64,000 bases of DNA, taken from contig NZ_LT732535.1 in assembly GCF_900156915.1 (NCBI RefSeq), positions 3,291,477 through 3,355,476 on the forward strand, in the 5' to 3' direction. The notes beneath the pieces are model-generated. The model did no database searches. It saw nothing but the letters and a program-made list of their open reading frames with translations, and had not been told where the DNA came from. The translations under genes and the position numbers were made by a program. Shown here in pieces: positions 1 through 8,967 of the stretch (position 1 is the stretch's first letter; each line of letters opens with the position of its first letter). This DNA comes from Sediminibacillus massiliensis. GTDB taxonomy: Bacteria > Bacillota > Bacilli > Bacillales > Amphibacillaceae.

Positions 1-417
1 CAAGATAGATTTACTGATCAAGTGAGAAGTGGTCCTTCAATATATCTAACATGGGTTATTTTCAGCCAAAAATCCAGGCTCATGGTTTGGTATGTTCTGC
101 ATTTTGGTTAGAAAAATCTCTATAACTCCTCAACTGTTATTTCCTCTTACTATTACAGAATGCCATTAAAAGCTGTGGTAAAATGTGAGACTCCAACGGG
201 AAAGGAACAGTCTGAAGACCCCGCAGTTGGCGCTTTTTGCCAGCGAGGAGGCTGAAGCGTTCCCCGTGGAAAGCGAGTATTTTACCACAGCGTTGGGTTA
301 GCACTAAACTAACATCAGAAGGAGTGAAAACTTCAAAAAATAGAATTGTCACTATGTTACAGTTTGCCTCAACTAAGTATTTAATCAACCAAATAATAAT
401 GTGATAAAGGCAAGGGG
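1..417. other. Left-edge intergenic region
   Basis: No convincing gene is visible on either strand here. The minus-strand open frame over 137-388 runs through the palindromic repeat at 172-291 and has no ribosome site. Apart from that repeat the stretch is AT-rich and featureless until the hairpin that begins at 418. Confidence 0.5.
172..291. repeat. Palindromic dispersed repeat, copy 1
   Basis: The 120-bp element is bounded by a perfect 13-bp inverted repeat, GCTGTGGTAAAAT (172-184) and ATTTTACCACAGC (279-291), and looks able to fold into one long imperfect hairpin. Its inner part shares the blocks GCCAGCGAGGAGGCTGAAGCG and its partner GGAACAGTC-GAAGACCCC with a second copy in opposite orientation near 46796-46910. 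I recall similar GC-rich blocks as a frequent intergenic repeat in Bacillaceae. It encodes nothing and could be a MITE or REP-like element. Confidence 0.75.
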
Positions 418-454
418 AAAGGGGCTTTGATTTTGTTCAAAGCTCCCTTTTTTT
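418..454 (+). terminator. Rho-independent terminator
   Basis: A stem of about 12 bp (AAAGGGGCTTTG at 418-429, CAAAGCTCCCTTT at 438-450, one bulged base) is followed by seven Ts. The T-run lies on the plus-strand side, so it would stop plus-strand transcripts, yet no plus-strand gene lies upstream in the window. It may also help end the minus-strand gene at 459-896. Confidence 0.65.
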
Positions 455-458
455 ATGG

Positions 459-896
459 TCAATAATTATCTTCCAAATCCTTTATCGCTATCTTGTTCGT
501 TTTGTTTTCACTTGTTATCAGGCGGTGCAGTCTTATGACAAGCAAGCCGCGCTGGTAAGCTGCTTCGATTTTATCATCCCGTACAGCGTATGGAAGGTCT
601 ATTTTACGCTCGAATGACCCTTGGAGAATCTCTTCCTGCAGAAGTTGCGTGCCGGGTTCTGATATTTTAATGTCCCCCTTTATCTCCAAGGTTGACTCAA
701 AGACAAACACCTCTATGTTGTTAAGATCACGAAGACCGGGAATGCTGGCGATGCATATGATTTCTTTATCCTTCTTATAGAGATTGACTTGAGGGAGCTG
801 CGGTTTCAAAATCCCTTCAAATTCATTCCAAAAATTGTCTCCGAAAAAACTATCCATGTTTCTTTTCCAATCGCTCATGTTTTTGAACGGATCCAT
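459..896 (-). CDS. Hsp20/alpha-crystallin family small heat-shock protein
   Basis: The 145-residue protein has the size and pattern of a small heat-shock chaperone. Its N-terminus is aromatic-rich and contains a DSFFGDNFWNEFEG stretch. It is followed by an alpha-crystallin-like beta-sandwich (about residues 36-130) with the SIPGL and GSFERKIDLPYAV motifs and a late GLLVIRL strand. Such proteins hold unfolding proteins in the cytoplasm; some Bacillus relatives are spore-coat proteins. I chose the ATG at 896 because AGGGGG precedes it by about ten bases; an upstream in-frame ATG at 932 has no ribosome site. It is monocistronic and divergent from yebE. Confidence 0.8.
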   Translation of the reverse strand: MDPFKNMSDWKRNMDSFFGDNFWNEFEGILKPQLPQVNLYKKDKEIICIASIPGLRDLNNIEVFVFESTLEIKGDIKISEPGTQLLQEEILQGSFERKIDLPYAVRDDKIEAAYQRGLLVIRLHRLITSENKTNKIAIKDLEDNY

Positions 897-1026
897 CTGT
901 TTTTTCCCCCTGTAAATAGTTGTTTTTCCCAACCTAAATGGGATATAGTGTATGCAAGAAATTATTTATGGGTGAATGGCCTGCCATCTCCGTAAAAGAA
1001 TCAGCAATTTTTTAGGAGGCTGAATC

Positions 1027-1617
1027 GTGCTGGATAATGCAATCATCATGGTGTCGATTATTTTAATCATCAACATTGTTTATGTAACTTTTTCTACGAT
1101 AAGAATGATACTGACACTCAAAGGAAGGCGTTATATCGCTGCTTTCGTCAGTATGTTCGAAATAACAATTTATGTTCTCGGACTAGGCTTAGTTCTGGAC
1201 AATTTGGATCAAATCCAAAATATCATCGCCTATGCACTCGGTTTTGGGATTGGGGTCGTGGTCGGTTCGATTATTGAAGAAAAACTGGCGCTTGGTTATA
1301 TTACTGTCAATGTCATCTCCTCTGACCCGGAGATTGAGTTCACGAAACAATTGCGGGATAAAGGTTACGGGGTAACCAGCTGGTATGCCTATGGAATGGA
1401 CGGAGACAGACTGTCTATGCAGATCCTGACACCTAGGAAGTATGAATTGAACTTGTACGAAACCATTCGTCTCATTGACCCGAAAGCTTTCATTATTGCT
1501 TACGAACCTAAACAAATTTATGGCGGATTCTGGGTGAAACAAGTAAGAAGGAGTCGTATAAAAAGTGGCAAAAAACAAGAACAAAAAGAAAAAGAGACAG
1601 CCCAGCTCGACCAATAA
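1027..1617 (+). CDS. yebE: DUF2179 membrane protein, YebE-like (UPF0316)
   Basis: A 196-residue protein with two or three N-terminal transmembrane segments (about residues 5-25, 38-58 and 65-85). A soluble C-terminal DUF2179-type domain follows ([16 protein letters not shown], then YIRL-like segments) and the tail is very lysine-rich. Function is unknown. The GTG start at 1027 follows AGGAGG with good spacing. In B. subtilis, yebE and yebG sit just upstream of purE, and the same order is seen here. The 3' end overlaps yebG by 53 bases, so the two are probably translated from one message. Confidence 0.85.
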   Translation: MLDNAIIMVSIILIINIVYVTFSTIRMILTLKGRRYIAAFVSMFEITIYVLGLGLVLDNLDQIQNIIAYALGFGIGVVVGSIIEEKLALGYITVNVISSDPEIEFTKQLRDKGYGVTSWYAYGMDGDRLSMQILTPRKYELNLYETIRLIDPKAFIIAYEPKQIYGGFWVKQVRRSRIKSGKKQEQKEKETAQLDQ

Positions 1618-1813
1618 TTCGAGGAAATTCGAAGTAGGGCCGCAAGAAACGATTGACCAATGTCTCGACAGGATCGAGAGGGAGGGGTTCGTCCCTGTGC
1701 GGAGAACAGAAGAACCTGTCTTTCAGGAAGTGGAAGAGAACGGTGAAATAACTTATGAACCTGTAGGCCGGAAGATCGTATTTGATGTGAAACCCTCCAA
1801 ATCCGAACAATAA
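1565..1813 (+). CDS. yebG: NETI-motif protein YebG
   Basis: This 82-residue protein has a basic N-terminus (KNKNKKKKR) followed by the family core, here [21 protein letters not shown] instead of NETI, and a short acidic C-terminal part. The role is unknown; the basic tail suggests nucleic-acid or ribosome contact, which is inference. The GTG at 1565 has AAGGAG eleven bases upstream. Its last codons (AAA TCC GAA CAA TAA) coincide with a perfect PurR box, so the end of this gene doubles as a regulatory site of the purine operon. Confidence 0.85.
   Translation: MAKNKNKKKKRQPSSTNNSRKFEVGPQETIDQCLDRIEREGFVPVRRTEEPVFQEVEENGEITYEPVGRKIVFDVKPSKSEQ
1799..1811 (+). promoter_or_regulatory. PurBox 1 (PurR operator half)
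   Basis: AAATCCGAACAAT matches all 13 positions of the B. subtilis PurBox consensus AWWWCCGAACWWT (consensus from memory). It lies in the last codons of yebG and faces PurBox 2 across 18 bases. PurR bound to such a pair represses the purine operon, and PRPP relieves the repression. Confidence 0.85.
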
Positions 1814-1829
1814 AAAAAAGCGACTATCT

Positions 1830-1842
1830 ATTGTTCGAATTT
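1830..1842 (-). promoter_or_regulatory. PurBox 2 (inverted)
   Basis: Read on the minus strand, AAATTCGAACAAT matches 12 of 13 consensus positions. Together with PurBox 1 it forms a perfect 9-bp inverted repeat (CGAACAATA / TATTGTTCG). It ends three bases before the -35 element of the purE promoter, as expected for a repressor site. Confidence 0.8.
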
Positions 1843-1845
1843 TAA

Positions 1846-1874
1846 TTGACCAAATAAGTAAAGCTTGTTATCAT
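1846..1874 (+). promoter_or_regulatory. purE operon sigma-A promoter
   Basis: TTGACC (1846-1851), a 17-base spacer, and TATCAT (1869-1874). It is five of six at each hexamer, lies directly downstream of the PurBox pair and upstream of the riboswitch, and should start transcription near 1881. Confidence 0.8.
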
Positions 1875-1928
1875 AGAATTGCACTAGGGAATCTGACAAT
1901 TTAAAATGAACGATAAATAAAATAGGAA

Positions 1929-1995
1929 CCTCATATAATTTCGGGAATATGGCCCGATAGTCTCTACCCGCTACCGTAAATGGCGGACTATGAGG
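1929..1995 (+). promoter_or_regulatory. Guanine riboswitch aptamer, purE leader
   Basis: The segment has the purine-riboswitch layout. P1 pairs CCTCAT (1929-1934) with ATGAGG (1990-1995). The conserved core is TATAATTTCGGG...ATATGGCCCG...TCTCTACC...CCGTAAATGGCGGACTATG, with two kissing hairpins. The ligand-reading base at 1988 (GACTATG) is C, which in this class means guanine or hypoxanthine, not adenine. Purine binding should stabilise P1, free the downstream terminator and switch off the operon. Confidence 0.95.
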
Positions 1996-2055
1996 GAGGA
2001 TGAACTATGGCTTCGTGCTGTGGTTTAATGGATGCATGTCATGCGCCCGGTTTAT

Positions 2056-2100
2056 GCCCATTCATCTTCTCTCTTTATGAGGGAATGGATGGGCGTTTTT
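2056..2100 (+). terminator. Riboswitch-controlled terminator before purE
   Basis: GCCCATTCAT (2056-2065) pairs with ATGGATGGGC (2085-2094), followed by TTTTT. The 5' arm (2061-2074, TTCATCTTCTCTCT) can instead pair with the 3' strand of aptamer P1 (1991-2004, TGAGGGAGGATGAA). That alternative gives an antiterminator that forms only when no purine is bound. Confidence 0.85.
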
Positions 2101-2139
2101 AGTTTCCACGGATAATCGGGAAGAGGGGGAATGTTTCAG

Positions 2140-2631
2140 ATGGCAATTGTAGGAGTGATTATGGGGAGCGTTTCTGACTGGGAGACGATGAAATACACAT
2201 GTGAAATGCTTGATCAGTTGGACATCTCTTATGAAAAGGATGTAATTTCGGCCCACCGTACTCCGGATGATATGTTTGAATATGCCGGTCAAGCCCGTGA
2301 CAGGGGATTGAAAGTGATAATTGCCGGTGCAGGAGGTGCAGCACATCTTCCTGGGATGGTTGCGGCTAAAACAACCTTACCGGTTATCGGTGTTCCAGTA
2401 CAGTCGAAAGCGCTAGATGGCATGGACTCCTTGCTTTCCATCGTTCAAATGCCTGGCGGTGTTCCGGTGGCAACGGTGGCTATCGGGAAAGCCGGAGCCA
2501 AAAACGCAGGTCTTCTCGCCGCCCAAATCATCGGAGCTTTTGATGAAGAAGTGGCAGAAAGATTGGAATCATTTCAGGAACAACAGAGAAGCAATGTGAA
2601 AGAAATGAGGGATCAACTTGCAGAGAAATAG
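2140..2631 (+). CDS. purE: N5-carboxyaminoimidazole ribonucleotide mutase
   Basis: PurE interconverts N5-CAIR and CAIR in the middle of the purine pathway, in the cytoplasm. The 163-residue protein carries the class I signature: [10 protein letters not shown] near the start, SAHRTPD around residue 40, [12 protein letters not shown], and [23 protein letters not shown] prefer the ATG at 2140, because AGAGGGGG at 2122-2129 is ten bases upstream; the in-frame ATG at 2131 is only one base from that site. It is the first gene of the purine operon and its stop overlaps the start of purK. Confidence 0.93.
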   Translation: MAIVGVIMGSVSDWETMKYTCEMLDQLDISYEKDVISAHRTPDDMFEYAGQARDRGLKVIIAGAGGAAHLPGMVAAKTTLPVIGVPVQSKALDGMDSLLSIVQMPGGVPVATVAIGKAGAKNAGLLAAQIIGAFDEEVAERLESFQEQQRSNVKEMRDQLAEK

Positions 2632-3757
2632 CATTTTACCGGGAAGTACGATTGGAATTTTAGGTGGTGGGCAACTCGGGAGAATGATGGCGACAGCTGC
2701 CAAGCATATGGGCTATCGCATCGCAGTTTTAGACCCCACACCTGATTGCCCTGCAGCACAGGTGGCTGACCGCCATATTGAAGCGGCATACGACGACATG
2801 GAGGCTGTTAAACAATTGGCGACCTGCAGTGATGTTGTTACTTATGAGTTTGAAAACGTGGATTTAGAAGCTGCGAGATACTTGGAAAAACAAGGATTGC
2901 TGCCACAAGGGGCTCATTCTCTTGAAGTCACCCAAGACAGGGAGCAGGAGAAACAAGCGATGGCACAAGATGGCCTCCCAGTACCGGAGTTCGCCATCGT
3001 GACAACGGAACAAGAACTCCGGGAGGCTGTCTACCGGATCGGCTATCCGTGTGTGGTCAAAACATGCAGGGGCGGCTACGACGGTAAAGGGCAGATGATG
3101 GTTCAGGACGGAGCGGACATCGATGAAGCAGTCGTTTTTTTGGAGAAAGCAAATCGCTGTATTGTGGAACAATTTGTTGCTTTTGAAAAAGAAATATCCA
3201 TTGTATTCACACGATCGGTTTCTGGTGAGATAACCTTTTTCCCGCTCGCGGAAAATGAACATTCCAATCACATTCTACACCGGACCATCGCTCCGGCGCG
3301 AGTAAATGAAAAGGTAAAGGAAAAAGCTGTCTCTGCCGCAGAAACAGTTGCAGAGCGCCTGGATCTTGTAGGGACATTTGCCATTGAGATGTTTGTGAAA
3401 CAGGATGATATTTATCTTAATGAAATGGCACCTAGGCCGCATAATTCCGGACATTACACTATCGAGGCGTGCAATGTTTCTCAATTTGAGCAGCATATTC
3501 GAGCAATCTGCGGACTTCCTTTGATTCCGGTTTTATTCCACGGCTCTGCCGAAATGATAAACCTGCTGGGTGAGGATATCGACGGACTGCTGGAAGACGG
3601 TTCGGCATTCGCGAATGCACATGTACATATTTACGGTAAAGATGGCGTGAAACCAAACAGGAAAATGGGGCATATTACCATTGTCGGTGAAAAAGCCGAG
3701 GACCTGATCCTCTTACGAGAGAAAAGAGCGGCCATGAGCGGCGGTTCAACAAAATAA
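2618..3757 (+). CDS. purK: 5-(carboxyamino)imidazole ribonucleotide synthase
   Basis: PurK uses ATP and bicarbonate to turn AIR into N5-CAIR, the substrate of PurE. The 379-residue ATP-grasp protein has the N-terminal [12 protein letters not shown] loop, the ATP-binding segment [10 protein letters not shown] and the late [17 protein letters not shown] motif. It starts with TTG at 2618, inside the end of purE (14-base overlap), with GAGGG upstream, which suggests translational coupling. Confidence 0.93.
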   Translation: MQRNSILPGSTIGILGGGQLGRMMATAAKHMGYRIAVLDPTPDCPAAQVADRHIEAAYDDMEAVKQLATCSDVVTYEFENVDLEAARYLEKQGLLPQGAHSLEVTQDREQEKQAMAQDGLPVPEFAIVTTEQELREAVYRIGYPCVVKTCRGGYDGKGQMMVQDGADIDEAVVFLEKANRCIVEQFVAFEKEISIVFTRSVSGEITFFPLAENEHSNHILHRTIAPARVNEKVKEKAVSAAETVAERLDLVGTFAIEMFVKQDDIYLNEMAPRPHNSGHYTIEACNVSQFEQHIRAICGLPLIPVLFHGSAEMINLLGEDIDGLLEDGSAFANAHVHIYGKDGVKPNRKMGHITIVGEKAEDLILLREKRAAMSGGSTK

Positions 3758-3795
3758 CATAGGAAACAGACAGATGTATTACAGGAGGTAGCACG

Positions 3796-5091
3796 ATGAT
3801 AAATCGCTATACAAGAGAAGAAATGGGGTCCATTTGGACTGATGAAAATAGATTCAAAGCATGGCTGGAAGTGGAGATTCTTGCATGTGAAGCATGGAGC
3901 GAGCTTGGGGTCATCCCGGAAGAAGATGTGAAAAAACTCCGTGCCAATGCTTCGTTCGATGTGAATCGCATTTACGAAATCGAACAGGAAACAAGGCATG
4001 ATGTCGTGGCATTCACAAGAGCAGTATCAGAAACCTTGGGAGAAGAGCGGAAATGGGTACACTATGGTCTTACTTCCACGGATGTAGTCGACACAGCTCT
4101 TTCTTATTTGTTAAAACAGGCCAATGATATTCTTCGCAAGGACATCGAAAGATTTATCGATATTCTGGCCGACAAGGCTAAAGAACATCAACATACCGTG
4201 ATGATGGGCAGAACCCACGGCGTTCATGCAGAGCCGACCACCTTCGGCTTGAAGATGGCTCTTTGGTATGAAGAAATGAAGCGCAACTTGGAACGTTTCA
4301 ATGCGGCTGCCAAAACGATCGAAGCAGGAAAGCTGTCCGGGGCAGTCGGGACGTATGCGAATATCGATCCAAAGGTAGAGCAATATGTTTGTGAAAAACT
4401 AGGCCTTACGCCTGCATCTGTTTCCACTCAAACCTTGCAGCGTGACCGCCATGCCCATTATGTATCGACATTATCATTGGTCGCTACGTCTATTGAAAAA
4501 TTTGCGGTGGAAATCAGAAACCTGCAAAAAACAGAGACAAGAGAAGTAGAAGAATTCTTTGCTAAAGGACAAAAAGGATCATCAGCCATGCCGCACAAAC
4601 GCAATCCAATCGGTTCGGAGAATATGACAGGGATGGCCAGGGTGCTGCGCGGCCACATGGTGACTGCCTATGAAAATGTTGCTTTATGGCATGAACGGGA
4701 TATTTCGCATTCTTCTGCAGAACGGATAATCCTGCCAGATGCAACGATCGCGTTGAATTATATGTTGAACCGGTTTGCCAATATCGTGAAAAATTTGACG
4801 GTGTTCCCGGAAAACATGAAAGCAAATATCGATAAGACCTATGGGGTTATTTTTTCACAAAGAGTCCTGCTTGCATTGATTGATAAAGGCATGAGCAGAG
4901 AAGAAGCATATGACATCGTTCAGCCGAATGCGATGAAAGCATGGGAGCAAGGAATTCATTTCAAAGGATTGATCGAAGCCGAGGGACGGATCACTTCCTT
5001 ATTGACGCAGGAGCAGATCGACGATTGCTTTGATTATACGTACCACTTGAAGAATGTCGATGGAATCTTCGAACGGATTGGTCTTAACTAA
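3796..5091 (+). CDS. purB: Adenylosuccinate lyase
   Basis: PurB acts twice in purine synthesis: it removes fumarate from SAICAR and from adenylosuccinate. The 431-residue protein carries the fumarase/aspartase signature [11 protein letters not shown] at about residues 260-270, with the catalytic Ser loop, and [10 protein letters not shown] with the catalytic His at about residues 135-145. AGGAGGT lies just upstream of the ATG. It sits between purK and purC as in B. subtilis. Confidence 0.95.
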   Translation: MINRYTREEMGSIWTDENRFKAWLEVEILACEAWSELGVIPEEDVKKLRANASFDVNRIYEIEQETRHDVVAFTRAVSETLGEERKWVHYGLTSTDVVDTALSYLLKQANDILRKDIERFIDILADKAKEHQHTVMMGRTHGVHAEPTTFGLKMALWYEEMKRNLERFNAAAKTIEAGKLSGAVGTYANIDPKVEQYVCEKLGLTPASVSTQTLQRDRHAHYVSTLSLVATSIEKFAVEIRNLQKTETREVEEFFAKGQKGSSAMPHKRNPIGSENMTGMARVLRGHMVTAYENVALWHERDISHSSAERIILPDATIALNYMLNRFANIVKNLTVFPENMKANIDKTYGVIFSQRVLLALIDKGMSREEAYDIVQPNAMKAWEQGIHFKGLIEAEGRITSLLTQEQIDDCFDYTYHLKNVDGIFERIGLN

Positions 5092-5113
5092 TTAAATGGA
5101 TGGGGTGAGGGAC

Positions 5114-5827
5114 GTGAAGGGCGAACTTCTATACGAGGGAAAAGCGAAACAGGTTTTTCAGGCGGAAAACAATGAGGACTTGCTGGTTCTCTCCTATAAA
5201 AATGATGCAACTGCTTTTAACGGCAAGAAGAAAGCCAGCTTTGAAGGCAAAGGGAAATACAACAACTTAATTTCCGGGAAAGTGTTCGAATTTCTGCGGG
5301 ACAGAGGAATACGAAGCCATTATGAAAAAGGTTTGAATGATACGGAACAGCTGGTACGTAAAACAAGCATCATTCCGGCAGAAGTGGTGGTAAGGAATAT
5401 AGCTGCAGGAAGTATTACCAGACGCCTTGGTATCAAAGAAAAGACGACCTTCACTCCTCCGCTTGTGGAGCTTTTTTACAAAAAAGACGAACTTGATGAT
5501 CCGCTGATCAACGATGAGCATGCCCTTTTGTTGACCGATTTGAATCCGGAGGAATTGCAGCAGATCAAATCAATGGCGCTTCAAATAAACAAGGAGTTGC
5601 AGACCTTCTTCGAAAAAATCAACTTGGCGATTGCCGATTTTAAATTGGAATTTGGCAGGGATGCAAACGGAGATATCATCCTGTCTGATGAGATTTCACC
5701 TGACACTTGCCGGCTATGGGATTTGAAAACTGGTGAAAAAATGGATAAAGATGTATTTCGGGAAGACTTAGGAGATTTAATCACAGTGTACGATAATATT
5801 CTTCAACGCTTGGGGGCGGCAATATGA
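5114..5827 (+). CDS. purC: SAICAR synthetase
   Basis: PurC joins aspartate to CAIR using ATP. Family motifs are ELLYEGKAKQVF at the N-terminus, PAEVVVRNIAAGS around residue 95, and DFKLEFGRDANG then LSDEISPDTCRLWD toward the end. The GTG at 5114 gives 237 residues and has GGATGGGG seven bases upstream. An in-frame ATG at 5096 would add six residues but lacks a ribosome site, so the start is uncertain. The stop overlaps the purS start (ATGA). Confidence 0.92.
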   Translation: MKGELLYEGKAKQVFQAENNEDLLVLSYKNDATAFNGKKKASFEGKGKYNNLISGKVFEFLRDRGIRSHYEKGLNDTEQLVRKTSIIPAEVVVRNIAAGSITRRLGIKEKTTFTPPLVELFYKKDELDDPLINDEHALLLTDLNPEELQQIKSMALQINKELQTFFEKINLAIADFKLEFGRDANGDIILSDEISPDTCRLWDLKTGEKMDKDVFREDLGDLITVYDNILQRLGAAI

Positions 5828-6075
5828 AAAAAGTGAAAATTTACATTACCTTGAAACAAGGAGTACTGGATCCACAAGGAAAAGCCGTACAGGAGTCACT
5901 GAATAAGTTGGGATATCCGGATGTCAAGGAAGCCAGAGTAGGCAAGTATATGGAACTGCAGCTGGACGAAAACGCCGATGTCGAAAAACAAGTAGAAGAA
6001 ATGTGTGCCAAGTTGTTGGCTAATCCGGTTGTCGAGGAATACAAGTACACGATCGAGGAGGGTATCGCCCTGTGA
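5824..6075 (+). CDS. purS: Phosphoribosylformylglycinamidine synthase, PurS subunit
   Basis: The 83-residue protein is the small structural subunit that bridges PurQ and PurL in the Gram-positive three-part FGAM synthase. It has the typical [19 protein letters not shown] start and the GKYMELQL and [12 protein letters not shown] segments. The ATGA overlap with purC and the GTGA overlap with purQ imply coupled translation. Confidence 0.94.
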   Translation: MKKVKIYITLKQGVLDPQGKAVQESLNKLGYPDVKEARVGKYMELQLDENADVEKQVEEMCAKLLANPVVEEYKYTIEEGIAL

Positions 6076-6755
6076 AGTTCGCTGTGATTGTTTTTCCCGG
6101 TTCGAATTGCGACAGAGACATGTATTATGCTGTGACAGAATCTCTTCAGGAAGAAGCGGAACTAGTCTGGTATGAGGATGCAAATCTGGAAGACTATGAT
6201 GCTATTTTACTTCCAGGTGGTTTTTCTTATGGCGATTATTTACGCTCAGGTGCGATTGCCTCCACTTCGCCGATTGTCACAGAAATCAAGCAAAGAGCAG
6301 AAGATGGTGTCCCTGTGCTTGGAGTCTGCAACGGTTTTCAAGTGTTGTTGGAAGCAGGCCTGCTCCCCGGAGCCATGTTGAGAAACAAAGAATTGAAGTT
6401 TATGTGCCATCAGGAAGAGTTGGTCGTTCGAAACAATCAAACCCAGTTTACGAACGGCTACAGCGATCAGGAGAAAATTGTTCTACCAATCGCACATGGA
6501 GAAGGCAATTACTATTGTGACGAAAACGTACTGGCCGAATTAGAAGCAAACAACCAGATTGTATTTACGTATTCCGATAATCCGAATGGTTCTGTAGCGG
6601 ACATTGCCGGAATTATCAATAAAGAAGGGAATGTCCTCGGCATGATGCCTCACCCTGAGCGTGCGACAGACCAGTTGTTAGGCAGTGCCGATGGCTTGAA
6701 GTTGTTCAAATCCGTTTTAAACCACTGGAGGGAAGCATATGTTGCAGGCGCCTGA
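6072..6755 (+). CDS. purQ: Phosphoribosylformylglycinamidine synthase, glutaminase subunit
   Basis: PurQ is the class I glutamine amidotransferase that feeds ammonia to PurL. The 227-residue protein shows FPGSNCDRD at the N-terminus, the nucleophile loop [13 protein letters not shown] (Cys near residue 86) and the His-Glu pair in MPHPERA near the C-terminus. GTG start at 6072; its last 17 bases overlap purL. Confidence 0.95.
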   Translation: MKFAVIVFPGSNCDRDMYYAVTESLQEEAELVWYEDANLEDYDAILLPGGFSYGDYLRSGAIASTSPIVTEIKQRAEDGVPVLGVCNGFQVLLEAGLLPGAMLRNKELKFMCHQEELVVRNNQTQFTNGYSDQEKIVLPIAHGEGNYYCDENVLAELEANNQIVFTYSDNPNGSVADIAGIINKEGNVLGMMPHPERATDQLLGSADGLKLFKSVLNHWREAYVAGA

Positions 6756-8967
6756 AATCACCCCGGATCTGATTGAACAAGATAAAATATACAAAGACAT
6801 GGGGCTGACAGATGAAGAGTACCAGCATATTAAAAAAGTGCTGAAGAGACAGCCGAATTTCACAGAAACAGGAATTTTCTCTGTTATGTGGTCCGAGCAC
6901 TGCAGTTATAAAACATCCAAGCCCCTCTTGAAAAAGTTCCCGACAAAGGCGCCGCATGTCTTACAAGGACCTGGTGAGGGTGCTGGAATCATCGATATTG
7001 GCGAAGGGAAAGCGGCAGTATTCAAAATCGAAAGTCACAACCATCCATCTGCTGTTGAGCCATATCAAGGAGCTGCGACAGGGGTCGGCGGAATTATTCG
7101 CGATGTCTTCTCGATGGGCGCCCGCCCTGTTGCACTGCTTAATTCTCTACGGTTCGGCAATTTGACGACAGACCGTGTCAAATATCTTTTCGAAGAAGTT
7201 GTCAATGGGATCGCCGGATACGGCAACTGTGTCGGGGTTCCGACCGTTGGCGGGGAAGTGCAATTCGATAATTGTTATGAAGGCAATCCATTGGTGAATG
7301 CCATGTGTGTTGGTTTGATCGATCAGAAGGATATTCAAAAAGGGATAGCTGCAGGAATTGGAAATACTGTCCTGTATGCTGGTGCACCGACTGGAAGAGA
7401 TGGAATCCACGGAGCGACCTTCGCTTCGGAAGATTTGTCGGAAGAATCTGAAAGCAAACGCCCGTCCGTACAGGTCGGCGATCCGTTTATGGAAAAACTG
7501 CTCATCGAAGCCTGTCTGGAAGTCATCCACTTTGATTCACTGATCGGGATGCAGGATATGGGAGCGGCCGGCCTGACATCTTCGGCTAGTGAGATGGCGA
7601 GTAAGGCGGGTACTGGTATGGAAATGGATTTGGACTTAGTGCCACAGCGTGAACTTGACATGACACCATATGAATTAATGTTGTCCGAATCACAGGAACG
7701 GATGTTGCTGGTAGTCGAAAAGGGAAAAGAACAGGAAATCATTGATGTATTTGAAAAATACGGCCTTGAAGCGGTAGCGGTCGGCAAGGTTACAGACGAT
7801 CATCAGTTCCGTTTGCTGCATAAAGGGGAAATTGTTACAGACATCCCTGTTGACACACTGGCCGAAGATGCCCCTGTTTACCATAAACCATCGCGTGTAC
7901 CGGAATATTTTCAATCGTTTCAGCAAATGGACGATTATTATCCGGAAGGAATCAAAAACTATGCAGAAACATTAAAGGCGCTGTTGCAGCAGCCGACCAT
8001 TGCCAGTAAGGAATGGGTGTATGACCAGTATGATTCCATGGTTCAAACCAATACAGTGGTCAACCCTGGTTCAGATGCAGCGGTTGTCCGGGTCCGTGGA
8101 ACCGACAAGGCACTTGCCATCACGACCGACTGCAATTCCCGGTATATTTACCTGGATCCCGAAACAGGCGGGAAGATAGCTGTGGCAGAGGCTGCCCGCA
8201 ATATTGTCTGCTCCGGTGCCAGGCCAATGGCTTTAACGGATGGACTAAACTTCGGTAATCCAGACAAACCCGAAAACTTCTGGCAGATGGAAAAAAGTGT
8301 TGAAGGCATGAGTGAAGCGAGTCTTGCATTGAACACACCGGTAATCAGCGGGAATGTTTCTCTTTACAATGAATCTAACAATCAAGCAATCTTCCCTACC
8401 CCTGTTGTTGGAATGGTAGGATTGGCGGAATCGCTTGCGCATGTCACGTCGTCCTTTTTCCAACATGCCGGGGATACCATTTACCTCATCGGGGAAACAA
8501 AAGCGGAATTCGGCGGCAGTGAACTGCAGAATGTGATGGAAAACCGCTATTTCGGAAAAGCTCCCGCCATTGACCTGAAGGTGGAATCGACTCGACAGGA
8601 GCAGCTGCTTGAGGCGATTAAGGCAGGAGTTGTGTCATCTGCACATGATGTAGCAGAAGGCGGACTTGCTGTTGCTTTGGCGGAAGGCTGCTTTGCAGGC
8701 AATTTGGGAATAGAGATAGTACTGGATGGTGACCCTGTTGCAGAATTATTCAGTGAAACACAGTCCCGGTTTGTCGTGTCTGTACCAAAGGAAAAAAGAC
8801 AGCAGTTCGAGGCTATGGTCGAAAATGTCCGATCCATCGGAGAAGTAACTGATTCGGGCAGCTATCAAGCGACTATCAACGGAGAAAAAGTAGTGTGTGA
8901 ATCTGTCGAAAGCTTGAAAGCATTATGGAAAGGGGCTATACCATGCTTGCTGAAATCAAAGGACTAA
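6739..8967 (+). CDS. purL: Phosphoribosylformylglycinamidine synthase, synthetase subunit
   Basis: PurL makes FGAM from FGAR, ATP and ammonia from PurQ. At 742 residues it is the short Gram-positive form without a glutaminase domain. It has SEHCSYK near residue 55, the ATP-binding GPGEGAG and [23 protein letters not shown], and a second AIR-synthase-like half containing GSDAAVVRV and [16 protein letters not shown]. The start at 6739 lies inside purQ after GGAGGGAAG, and the 3' end overlaps purF by 25 bases. Confidence 0.95.
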   Translation: MLQAPEITPDLIEQDKIYKDMGLTDEEYQHIKKVLKRQPNFTETGIFSVMWSEHCSYKTSKPLLKKFPTKAPHVLQGPGEGAGIIDIGEGKAAVFKIESHNHPSAVEPYQGAATGVGGIIRDVFSMGARPVALLNSLRFGNLTTDRVKYLFEEVVNGIAGYGNCVGVPTVGGEVQFDNCYEGNPLVNAMCVGLIDQKDIQKGIAAGIGNTVLYAGAPTGRDGIHGATFASEDLSEESESKRPSVQVGDPFMEKLLIEACLEVIHFDSLIGMQDMGAAGLTSSASEMASKAGTGMEMDLDLVPQRELDMTPYELMLSESQERMLLVVEKGKEQEIIDVFEKYGLEAVAVGKVTDDHQFRLLHKGEIVTDIPVDTLAEDAPVYHKPSRVPEYFQSFQQMDDYYPEGIKNYAETLKALLQQPTIASKEWVYDQYDSMVQTNTVVNPGSDAAVVRVRGTDKALAITTDCNSRYIYLDPETGGKIAVAEAARNIVCSGARPMALTDGLNFGNPDKPENFWQMEKSVEGMSEASLALNTPVISGNVSLYNESNNQAIFPTPVVGMVGLAESLAHVTSSFFQHAGDTIYLIGETKAEFGGSELQNVMENRYFGKAPAIDLKVESTRQEQLLEAIKAGVVSSAHDVAEGGLAVALAEGCFAGNLGIEIVLDGDPVAELFSETQSRFVVSVPKEKRQQFEAMVENVRSIGEVTDSGSYQATINGEKVVCESVESLKALWKGAIPCLLKSKD

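Noticed and set aside
137-388. Minus-strand 83-codon frame at the left edge
   Set aside because: It is mostly the palindromic repeat read through; no start signals.
2007-2030. Seven-codon frame (MASCCGL) in the purE leader as a leader peptide
   Set aside because: No matching ribosome-site spacing, and the region is already explained by the riboswitch expression platform.
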